NCBI GenBank assembly: GCA_002811675.1
Contig: PDIM01010338.1
Coordinates: 15,283 to 79,282, forward strand
DNA from: Ichthyosporea sp. XGB-2017a
Taxonomy: Eukaryota > Opisthokonta > Ichthyosporea
Reading direction: 5' to 3'
Length of the DNA stretch: 64,000 bases
Position 1 is the first letter of the stretch, and the number at the start of each line of letters is the position of its first letter. The notes below the pieces were generated by a model, which worked only from the letters and a program-made list of their open reading frames with translations, did not search any database and had not been told where the DNA came from. This document shows positions 41,360 to 53,300 of this stretch, piece after piece. The position numbers and the translations under genes were made by a program.

Positions 41360-44300
41360 TTAGAAGTCCAATGCGCATAACAGCGCTACTCCTCTCTTGA
41401 TCCAGAAATTTTGGGGCTTGTCGGAAGGAATTTCCATTGTGAGAACGTAATTTGTGGAGTGGCCTGTAGTGGAAAGAGTTCCTGCTCGTGTGAGCGTTTT
41501 ATACACCGGGCAATCGTAGATACCGGTTGTGGGCTTTACGCGATCTGTGACGGGAACCAGCCAGATGATTGGCATCGTGGTGAAAAGCTCTTTTGGTCGG
41601 GAGTCAGTGAGAACATGTGCTTCGCTATCCCATCTCGCTCCTTCTGCAAACAGACCCTGTATGTAGCACCCGTCTGCAGGTCTTGATGTCAACTCATCTT
41701 CAGCATTTTTCAGTACTTTGAAGTCAAAGGATACAGTGTCAATGGATATGACATATTTTCGTGCGAAATTCTGCAATGTACCAGTTAAAAATGCCTGGGG
41801 AAAGAAAAATCCAGAAATCCAAAACACTTTCGGAATTCCGTTGTCAATCCAGTCTTTAATGAAGTCAATGCGGGCAACTAAATCAATCACCCAAGACGCA
41901 AGGGGCTTTAGGGATGGGTATGCTCTGCTCGCCCAAGCCTGGGGGACTTGGTTTGCGACCATGCTGGTAACTTGCTTTTCAAGGTCACCTGACATTACCA
42001 CTAATCCTTTGAGAGCTTTCAGGGTAACCTCCAGACTACTATGGATCTTGCTCAACAATTTGTTGTAGCGGACCAGCTCTTGCGTAAGAACAGTATTCAT
42101 TGACTCATTATATTGGACCGGGTATTTCTCCATCACAGGACCGACGTCAAATGGCTTGGCAACCTTTGATAAGATATCCGTTGCAGCTTCTTCGACTATA
42201 TCTTCCATAGTCCTCCCTCCCCCGGAGGCTTTTCTGGGCTGAAGGGTCAGAATAACCTCTAACAAGGCAAATGTCTCATTTTGAGCAAACGTGATATCAG
42301 CGTTGTTGTGGAGACCAAAAATCTCTGGTGTGTCATTGATGGGCAATTCTTTAATATAATCATCGTACTCTTTGCTTCCTCCTTCTTCAATTTGGTAGTA
42401 TATTCCACTTTCAGAGAAGGTATGTCCATCAGCAAGCACGTCCGTCGAGTAATAGTCAGCCAAAATATTCATCAAACACCTTCTATCCCAGTCATCAGTA
42501 ACCCTTCCTCCGTAGTTGATATGCCCGGCAGTGTAAGTCAGAACCTTGTATGGGATATCATCATACTCATCCAAGAACATTTTCAGTTGACTGATACAGA
42601 TGGTTCTATCTCCATCTGTAAAGTCATATGCAATGTTAAAGCCGAGAGACCCGAATTTTCTTCTTTCCAATAATGACGCGTGGAAAAGGCTCAAGGAGAA
42701 GAGTAACTTTTTCCATGTGTCAGTGCCATGCTTGGTACAGGAGTTAAGAAAGTCATTGTCAAACCCAGCGTACGATCTCATGAGGTTCGCCTTGATTCCT
42801 CTGGGAGGTTCAACTGTCATCTTCACACCATTCTGAAGAATTGATACCGGAAACACTTTGCTAGGCATACTGGTCAGCCACATGCGGAAATCACGATGAA
42901 CCTTATCTGGCTCAATATTTTCAACAATTCGCTCGAGGGAAGGCATCCAGCTTGGGGAAAGATGGCAGTTTTGGAAAAACACCCACAATCCACGCTCATA
43001 AGCCTCTCGGAAGAGAGCTTCGGCCCGAGGACCTTGTCCTTGCCCTAATGATATTGCAGTCAACTTCGATGTAAACTTGAGCTCGGCGGCAAACTTGAAA
43101 AGAGCACTTGCCGGATCTGTACCCGCAGATAACACAAAGATAAGTGGGGTGCTTGGGGTTGAATCTTTGTACGCATCGGCCAGTGAAGTCGTCTGAGGCT
43201 CAATAAACCTTTGGCCCAAGTGCTCAGCAACAAATAACTGCATCGCATTTGTCACTTTGCCGGCACGCAAGCAACGAAGAACAAGAAGTCGCTGGAAGGA
43301 ATTCAGAGTCTCGCCCCACTTTCCTGGCAATGGCTCTGTTTGAGGAGTTGCGCTGTCAAATATGTTTTTGAAACCATCAATATGCTCATGAAATGTAGAT
43401 GCAATACCACTAAAGTTTGGAAGCTCGTTTAGCGCCATTAGTTCATTCCAGGCACGGGCGTTCACCCAGCTGGGGTCTGGATTAGGAATTTCCTGCTTTA
43501 TAGCTCCCCCTGATAAAAGAAAAGACCATTCTTCCATGTCAATCATATTCCTGTTCATAAGAATTCGTACGCAGAGCAAAAATGCAAATAACATCTTGTG
43601 CTTTTCAAACAACGATCTACACACATTTGTATATAGACTGAAAGTAAAGTACTCGTTAATATTAGCAATTCTCTCTTCTACATCAGTAGACTTATCCGCG
43701 TTATTAATTCCATTAACAAACAAGTTAACGAACCAAGGCAGTGAGTACTGGTACATGGGATCAATATTTGCTAAATCGCTGATACAAAAGAACATTAAAC
43801 TAGTTCGTACTGCCACAGGAATATATTTACTACGGGTAACATCAATGTCTTTTTCAGTTTGCTCCGCAATTTGGACCTTTGCCTTGATTTCCTCTGACGT
43901 TTTCTTTGAAGCCTCAAGAGTGGCAATAAGTCTTTCATCATCAACAGGACTTCCTTCTACAGCCGAAAGTAAATTCAATATTTTATCTTCAATTTCCTTC
44001 AATTCTGCCTGCATTTTTGCGTTTGACACAATCAGCTGATTCTTTGCTTCTTCTAAATCGGGTCTTTCTTCAGCAACTACGAGGGCCAATAGCTGATCTT
44101 CAAGACCACTTTCTGATAGAGTGAAGTTAATTAATGTCACTTTGGTTGATATTTCGGGAGTATAATGTGGGTTGGGTAGCTTTGTGGTGATGTAAAACTT
44201 GAACTCCTCGTGATAGGGAATCACAGAGTCACCCATTTTAATTACGGTACTTCCTCCCTGCTTAAATGTTTGCCTAAGCAAAATACTCTCAAGTGCAGGG

Positions 44301-47300
44301 TCTAGTTCTTCACCTACATTTTCCAACAAGCAAGGTTTTCCAAACCGAACGGCATTTTCCAGATTGCGCAGAAAATCTCTGTCAGACAATTTGATGATAT
44401 CAAGTCCGGCTTCCTTTTCCATTGCTTTAATCCACTTGTTTGCCTGCCCCTGTGGGTCAATGAAGAGAGGCCAACGTTCCGAGTTTGCAACAATAACACC
44501 ATTATCTGTTGATAAACTATCTCGAGGAAGACCAAAGATTTGCCAACTACGAATCTGAACTGGGTCTCCTAACACAGCTGTAATGTCAATCTTTTCCGAA
44601 TGTGGCACATTGTAATGTTCAAGCCGCTCAGACCATATCTGAATAAGAGCTGCACGGTATTCAGCAGTGAAAGGTCCTAGGTATGCAATACCACCAGCAC
44701 CAACCACAACATCCCCTACAATCTTAAAAATATAAATGTCCAGTGTATCGACTGTCTCTTGCCATCTTGTACGTTCATCTCCCAATGCACCAATAAGCTT
44801 TTCCGCCCGTTGCAGTTTTAGCGTACACTCTCCACATTTGCGTTGCAATTCATCCTTCTTGGCTACAGACTCATTGTACTTTCTTTCCAGCTCCTTGATG
44901 TTCATCTCAACTCCACGGAGCCTCTCCTTGGCATCATTCAATAGCTTAAGCGTTACTTCCAGAGAATCCTGCGCTTCCTTCAGAGCAGCACGCTTGGGAG
45001 CAACCAATTTTGTTACCAGATAGTACTTATGCATAGCTCTGACCCACATACAAAGCGATGTACACGCTTTTGATACTTTGGCAATTGCTGTAGGTTGAAA
45101 ATCTTCAGAGTCAATGTATGGTTGGATCTTTTGAATGACGGCTTCTGGAATGTTCTCCTTATCATATGCAAAGAGGGAATCTAGAAACTTTTGTGGTTCC
45201 GTAAGAAGACCTTTTCCAGTATCCCAGTAATCGTCAACTTTGGTTCCTGGCTTCGGGCCATCGATTCGCTTTGGTTTAAGAGCTTTCATGATGCATACAG
45301 CCTCCACAACAAGTTTCACACCTGGGGGCGGACGCTGCATAGTACGGACTTCAACAACATCGTTTCGGTTAAGAGACTTCAAACTTTGCAAAGCTGCGTC
45401 AAGAGCGGGCAATGCCTCGTCTAAATCACGCTGTGCATCGTCTGCAATGGCTTTGGTTTCTTCGGCTTTCTTTGAAGATTCCTCTTCCTCTTTGGCTACC
45501 ACTGTCTTTGTTTCTTCAGCAACAACTTTATCAGCGGATATTTTAACCATCGCTTCTTCGGTTTCTTTTGCTGCTTGCTCTAACATAGGACGCATTACTT
45601 CCAATTCACTTTGGAGCAATTCTACCTCCTTTGCAGTTGTAAGAAGCTTTTCCAGACCTACAGCTGTGCGATTTCTTCTTGCACGAATGTCACTCTTTTT
45701 CTTTCCGATCAACTTGGAAAAGATTGCAAGCAATTGAAGATAGCTTGTAGGAGTGACATAATTGTGGCGCCCCAATTCGGAAAGATACGATTTCGATTTT
45801 TCTGACACAGACAGATGCATTTCATTGCACATGTTAACTAGCCCATTCATTACTGCGGGATCATCTGTGAGGTCATTCACCTCTGACAAAAACGTTTTTG
45901 CAACAGAAATAAGAGCCTCTTTTGGCCATTCTGAAAACCAGTCGATTGTACAGCAATTAACCAGAGCTGGAAACATTCTTAGTCTTGCACGGAAGATATC
46001 TCCGATGGGACTCATGCACAATACAACATGGAGATTTGCCTTCACTCGTTTCAAATACTGATTAAATGTGTTTGTCTTTGTGGGTGTGATGCCTTGCTGC
46101 TGTAAAATCGGACGCACAGCGTTTCCGATTACCTCCATATCATCCGTTCCTAAAAGATTAGGAACATCACCTCCGTTGAGCATTGAATTTACATCTTCCA
46201 AGAACGACTCACGTTTAATTTGTGTATCCGCAAAAATAAATACAATGGGTTTGTCTTCAGCACCCGCCTTGAGCAAGATTTTTTTCAAGTCGTCTTTCCA
46301 CTCGGTATTCCCATAATTCTTTGACAATTCAATTTGAAAACATTCATAATCAGCCATGTACGCCGCCAGTTTAGATAAACTCGCACGGCCGCTACCCCCC
46401 ACCCCAAGAAGCAACGCATTTCCTTGCGGCTGCCTTAGAACTCGGCTAATCCTACACAAATGGCCAACGGCATCCATAAACAAAACTAATTTCATTGGGG
46501 CCGTAGTTGTAGCATTGTAATCATCCAAATATTCATCTAATACTTTAGGCAACTTTTCAAAATCAGTTACCTCCAGATATTCTCGATTTTCTGCCCCGGG
46601 AGTCATAAAGTCGCCGTAAAAGAGCCTCTCTTGTTCTCCTAGAACTGCTTGATAGTCGACTTCAAAGAGGGAGTCGCTGGTTGTATTCAACAGATTGTTA
46701 AACCAGTCTTTATCTTCCTTATTGATCAACCTATCTTGGAAGATACGTTGGTTTTCATGCACCCAGAGACGGACAAAACTGACTTCATCAGAAAGGCTAT
46801 GATATGGAGACATTAAAATACCTTGAAAAACTTTAGATAAATCACGAAGATTAAAAGTATAATGAGACTTGGCAGGTGTGGGGAGAAGCTCTTTGGCAAT
46901 AGTTGCGTATACATTAATAGTAGCCTGTACAGTTTTGCTTGTAAGGCCATCAGGGTCACTGAGCTGTGTCTGCTTGAGATACGTATTTAATATGGTGCCG
47001 AAAATCTTTGTCTTGCTAGAGTCATTCATTTCAGATATGTAAATAACATTAAAGTGTCTGGTCATTCTGTTTGTAATGGGATTACGTCCACCCCCTGGAG
47101 GCCCCATAGCACACACAAAATTTACATCAACAATCTCTTTAAATGTCCCAATGACTTTCCTATCATACCATCCATCGTGGTCCATCCACTGTCGCAAAAG
47201 TTCAATAGGTGGTTGAGCGCCATATGTTTCTAATGCCGGCATATTTAAATCATCTACAAAGAATGTCATCTTTTTCCCAATTGGAGGCCCAAAAATTCCC

Positions 47301-50300
47301 TTTCGACGTTTATCTAGTTTGGAATCAATCAAGTCTTGGGTCTGATTGGCACTTGTTCTTGCAGAAAAGGCCAGAAACTGTGTCAAAATGTGAGGCGGAA
47401 GACCAGTCATAAGCTTACTTGACACTGTCAATGTTTTCCCTGTACCAGTAGGCCCTACCATCATGACCTGCTGATTATTTGTTATCAGCTGATGCAACAA
47501 GTAAGAGTATCTTACTGTATCTACGGTTGGTACAATAATATCGGCAAAGGACAAAGACAGGTCCACTTTGAATTCGGGCTGGTCATCCATCCATCCAACC
47601 CAGCTGTTTGTCTCATCATCGTATCGGTAGTCGTACACCAAACCCGAGGCTGGAATATGGGCGACAATGTTGTGTTCTGCGAGCAAAGGCCTGAGGAAGG
47701 CATCAAAGAGTTCCCAGCCATTTCCTCCACATGTGGTTCCAATGCTCCAGATTAGCGAAAAAACAAACCATGGCTCAATGTTTTTGGGCAATGATTTAAT
47801 TTTTTCCTCGGGAATAGTATATCCTTCTCTCACCTCAAAGGGTTGAAAGAAGCAGTCCATAAGCCGAATAAGACTGAACGTAAGGTTGCCATTAACAGTA
47901 GGAACTGGCTCATGCAAATTTTCGCGCAGAAACTGCAGACAAGGGGAGAGAAAATTGCTGAAGAGAGAGCTCAGTTGATCTCTGAATGGTACCACTGAGG
48001 GGTGTAGAGTATTGAACCAGCACTCTACAAACGGATCCACTCCAAGGACTGAAGGCTCAAGATAAACCATCCCACATCGACTGACAGTTGCAGGAGATGC
48101 GACGGCGAGGTCCTCTACCTCGAAGATCATTCTCATCTCATCACTAAGCTTAATAATTTCTCCACTGCTGAGGCAGAGCTTCTTGTTATCATCAAGAACA
48201 GTGTTCATGTTTTCAATCCACACCGCGTCCACAGGCCCATCGAAGATGACCCATTTGTGGTCCTTTAGCCCATCACCAAGTGCTTGTCGTACAATACACG
48301 ATAGAATCCCATCAGTCCATTCGTGCGTCATCAAATCAAACTCCCCGTATAGCTGCCCCATAGTTATACTCTTGGGGTTTAAAATTAGCTGCTGTACCTT
48401 CTGGAAGCGGCCCTTTTCCTCTTCGCTCAAGGAATCTTCGCGCTGCTTAAGATTACACAGAGCCTGAGCTAGGAGTTTGTAACACATTGTCTTCCCAGAG
48501 CCGGTTGGACCGACAAGCATAAGCCCGTGTCGCACCACAGTTGTCTCAAACAATTGGATGCACTTGGTCATGAACCCTTCCACGGGCTTCAGATTCATAT
48601 CTGTACTGGTCTCAAGAAGCATCTTTTCCAGAGAGGCGTAATCTACCTTTAGAGGTTTCCTACCTGGGAAAAGATCGGAAATTATTCCGTTGAATAAAAG
48701 CAAATCATCTGAAAGAAATTTAGGTACATTCACCTCACGCAAAGCCCGGAGAACAATAAGGTCTTCTGGCACATCGCCACCTTCCCTTTTGATGTTTCCG
48801 GCAGCACTAATCACTGATTTCACTGCTCTCATCCCGAAATCATAGTGATCTTGAGAGGACAGTTGTTCAGAAGAAAGTTTAAACGTGGAAGTGATCTTAA
48901 AAGACAAAATCCTTGCATCTGAAAACCCAAACGAGAAGAGCATAATCTCAGCAATCATTCCGTAATCGGGGACCATCATAGCCACTGGGCGGAAGAGGGC
49001 TTTTAAGTTATCAGGAAGTTCAGTTCTTCCTGCGTAACCGGGATTCATTGTGATAAATATTGCGCTGAAGGGTTTCAAAGCCAGCTCTACACCTTCGAAG
49101 ACAAACCGAGTGAGGTGAGCATTCAAAGCCTTTTGAATGGTTGAAATTTGTTGAGCTACCACCGACAACACTTCAATTTCGATACGATTAAATTCATCAA
49201 AGCAAGACCACGCCCCTGCACTTGCAACTCCTTTGAAGAACTTTCCCATGGAAATATAATCTAGCTGATCTGAGCAGTTAAACACAACACATTGTTTGGC
49301 CATGACTTTGGCCAGATCCTTGGATGTTTCTGTTTTACCAGTTCCTGCTGGACCAGCTGGGGCACCCCCCATGTTGAGATGGATGGCCCCTGTCAAAGTC
49401 AAGTAGCATCGATCGGTAAGTGGAGTAATCACAAGACGACCATTGTTTCCCAGGTACTCGTATCCGTATGGAAATACTGCATTTACAGCTTTAATTTTGA
49501 GTGTGGATTCTTCCCAGTAACTACGCAATTGACTGATCCATTCAAAATCATTAGTTGCCTCTACTTTTTCATTGACAAGTTTAGCGACGACATCGCGCCC
49601 GTGGACATCGATGACAATCAACGCAGAAACTGCCATTCGGGTAATTGGGTGCAAATCCCCTCGCACTAACTCAACAAGACCCTCCAATTGCTTGACAAGG
49701 TCTGCATATAGCAGTCGTACTCCGTCGACGCCTTCTTCAATAGCCATTGTCACCTGCGCGGTCCAGTACACTTGCGATCCATTGATGACAATCTGGCCTG
49801 GCCAGCGAGTAACCCAGTCTGTACGTTCGATCGTAGGGTAAACATCCAAGGACTCCTTCAAAATGTGCTGCAAACTGTTTCGCATCACATTCTCTACTTC
49901 AAGTAGCCAATCTTCTACATTGCCGGTTGGGTAGAGCTTCTCTGAGTAGTCTACTTTCTCCCCTTCCCCACTATACATAGCAGTGATTTGTAGATCTTCT
50001 TGAAATTCCAAACTTGCAATGTTCTCGAAACATTTTCGGAGATGTGGCTGTACTGCTTTGGGATCTTTGGTCTGAGAAAGGATTTCAAGCAGCTCGTCGT
50101 CAGAAAGAAAGTAAAAGCGAGGGAAAGATGCGCGTTTCGTCTCGAGATACTCACTTAATCCTTTCTGCACAAGCTCAAGAAGTTTGTTACACTCGCGAAA
50201 GGAATCAAGCATCTTTCCATCTGGACAAAATGTAATCACATTCGGGTTTTGATGGGCATTGTTCATGATTTTTCGCCAGATCTTATCCATGGTCTGGTAG

Positions 50301-53300
50301 CGTTTAGATTCTGTTGGGAGCTGTCGATTAATGTCCTCGGAACTAAAAATAGGCTCAAGGTAGAGCCACGAACGCTGACAGGCGGCCCATTCGTCCATCA
50401 CATCCTGAGTGGTCTTCAGTTTCATCTCCCACTTGTTCAACCGGTCCTCAAAGACTTTCTTGAAGGGAGAAAATGACATACTTTGTGTCATCACAATGTG
50501 GTCGTCCAATAATTGCAAGCCTTCTTCGCTTATCTTCATCACATATGTGCCCGTTTCCCGATACTCTAGAATCTCCATATTCACATCCTGCCACTCTCGC
50601 TCCATCTTGTCAAGGGCGGATTCAATGGCGTATTCTTTTCCTGCAGCATCCCCGACCTTTGAAATCTCTTCAATATGATCTTGCAGCTTGAACTCCAGAA
50701 GTTTAGAAAAGGTGAGATTCTCATCCACAACCAACTCAAAACCAAGCTCATCTGACAACTTTTTCCAGTGTCTTTCTCGCATTCCAGGATTGCGCAAAGA
50801 GATGATCAAAGGTAAGTTGGGCTTAAATTCATCCATTTCCTCTTTAACCTGCGAGGCAACTGCTAGACATCCAGGAAGGTCCTTGAAGTGTTTTACACTT
50901 TTAAACATGGTCTTCCACGAGTCGGTGAGCTGCTTTTCGATTGCTTCCGGATCAAGTTCGGTGAAGGGATCCGTCATCCAGCTTTCCTTCCACTTCAACC
51001 AATCTGCAGTGGTTACCCAGAGGTTCTTGTAAGGCTCAAAGTCTTTAGTCAGTTTGGCCAACTTATCATATTCGGTAACCTCAAGCCCAAACAGCTGCTC
51101 TCTTTGGTTGATCAACAACGCATTTTGCTGGCATTCCTTTAGCTGCTTACTAAGCTTCTTGACCTCGTTGGAAATGTCTTGGGCCTTAGCAATATCCTGG
51201 TGCTGAGAGAATCCGGCAATAATCATATGCAGCTGCTCAAGCCTCTCCTCCAAGTTCGTCTTATCGGCGATACAGTTCTTCTGAAACTTTTCAGAATCTG
51301 TGGCGAGTACCTCTTCTGTTTCTTCAATTTGGTCATCCACCTTTTTATACCATCCAAATGCCTCCCATTTCATATCAAAATCCTCTTGATCCAGTGGATA
51401 GTTAAGGGCTGCGATGCGATCATAGTCCACCATAAGAGTTTCTACATCTTTATGCAGTTTGGCGGTCGTTTCCGGGATTGTTTCGATGTATGCGCGCTGC
51501 TCAGTTACTTCTTCGATAGAATTGCATCGCTCAAACAACTTTCGAGATATCATCTTGTATTCGCCAAGAATTGTTTCGTTCTTTTTACGAAGAGTTTGTG
51601 CCAACAATTGCAAGAGCTGTTTGCATAGCTCTCCTCTCTTTCTTGACAGAGTGTTGCGGATATTCTCACAGTTCACCCAAAATAAGCCTATAGAAATATG
51701 CTGAGGAATTTCCTTTTCTATAATCTCCTTTTCCTGGATGTGCATCGCAACCGCCTCCTCGAACGCCTCGAAAGAGCTGTTTTCGTTGCCAAATTCAATC
51801 AAGTACTCAGAAATATTTAAGTTGTAAAGGTCCAAATACTTGTCGTATTTCTTTGCATACTCAGTCAGAGGGATGAGTGCTTTGCGAATCACTGCCCTAA
51901 GCCTTTCGCGATACTCATTAACAAGTGGTTCATTCTCGTGCACTGTTTCCAAAGATGGATTTGTTGCCCAGAAAAGGTCTTCCATAACAAGGGGCTCTAG
52001 TTGTGGAATGTTTTGAGTTCCACTGAGAGCTTTATCGAAAACTGTCATTGTGGTCTGTTCAATGAGATGTAGTTGAGTGCTGAACCGGAACCCATCAGCG
52101 TGTGGGAGAAGATCCAATAGGAACAATGGGTTCTTCGGAGGTTTGAAGGGACTTTGGCGAAGATCATCATTTGGCCACTCTAAATTATCGGCTGACATAA
52201 CTGCCGATGCTACATCCTCTAATAGCTTAGTAAGAGCCCTAATGGAGTCTTGGCAAAGGTATCGGAGAGCATCCTGCATTAGAAATTTAATCATATTCAT
52301 AAACTTCTGCAGTTTCGTAATTTCGTAAATTTCCTTATTTTTCTCGTTCATATTGAACCATCCCTTGCCCACATCCTTTAAGCTGTTCTTTATGAGATTC
52401 TTCATGCTAGCCACCCAATGTTCCCGCAAAAAGGTATGTGTCTGTACGTATGTCTGCGTCTGCATCTGCTCATACTCATCCAAACGGACACTTTTCGTAA
52501 TATTGACATTAAATAGAGAGGAATCAATGACCTTATTACACTCGATACGAGCTTTTGTAATGGCATTAATTACTTCCGATTTTGTTAGAAATGAGCTGAA
52601 AAGAAAGTGATTGTATTGGTCCCGGAAATTGTATTCTGGGAGTTCAATGTTGAACTGGCACAGTTCTACAGGAATAGGTTGCTCAGGCCTAGTGACAAAT
52701 CCAAATTCCTCTTGTTTTCCCTTATCCAGCACAGAGTCGAAAATTAATTGGTTGTTCACCCTTGCAAATTCCACTTTGAGCTCTTTTGCCAATTTGCCAA
52801 TGTGCTTGTCTGCAAAAGACTTCATTTCTAAGTTCATTTTACCAGTAGCAAAATATATAATCTGATCAAGGACTGCCTTATCAAAAGGAAGCAAGTCATC
52901 CGTTGGCATGCAATCAATATAAAGATTATATCGCAAAAGGGCCTCAGCTCGCTCGCGACTCTCATATGCTTCCACCATGCGCTGCGCAAATACATGAGGA
53001 TCTTCGGAATTAAAGAAAACAAACAGCCGAGGAAGCTGTTCTCTCTCCCATTCACCATTGGTCATCCATTCAACTTCATATCGTCGAGTCTTCGCAACAT
53101 AAGACAGAACCTTGCATTGTTTCCAGTATGGAGGGCAATTTTGTGGACTCTCTTTTCCATTGCGTACCTCTGGTTCCACATACAAACCTTTCGCTGGTAC
53201 AAATTTCTTTATCCCGTTTTCAGTTCCCAACGATATCCATTCCTCTGGGGTGCGGCAGTCATGGTCCTCATTGTCAAAAGTGTCTAGTGACAGAAAAGTG

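Noticed and set aside
43536-49841. Many plus-strand frames of 80-170 codons opposite the dynein gene
   Set aside because: They are antisense shadows of a strongly coding sequence, with no domain features.
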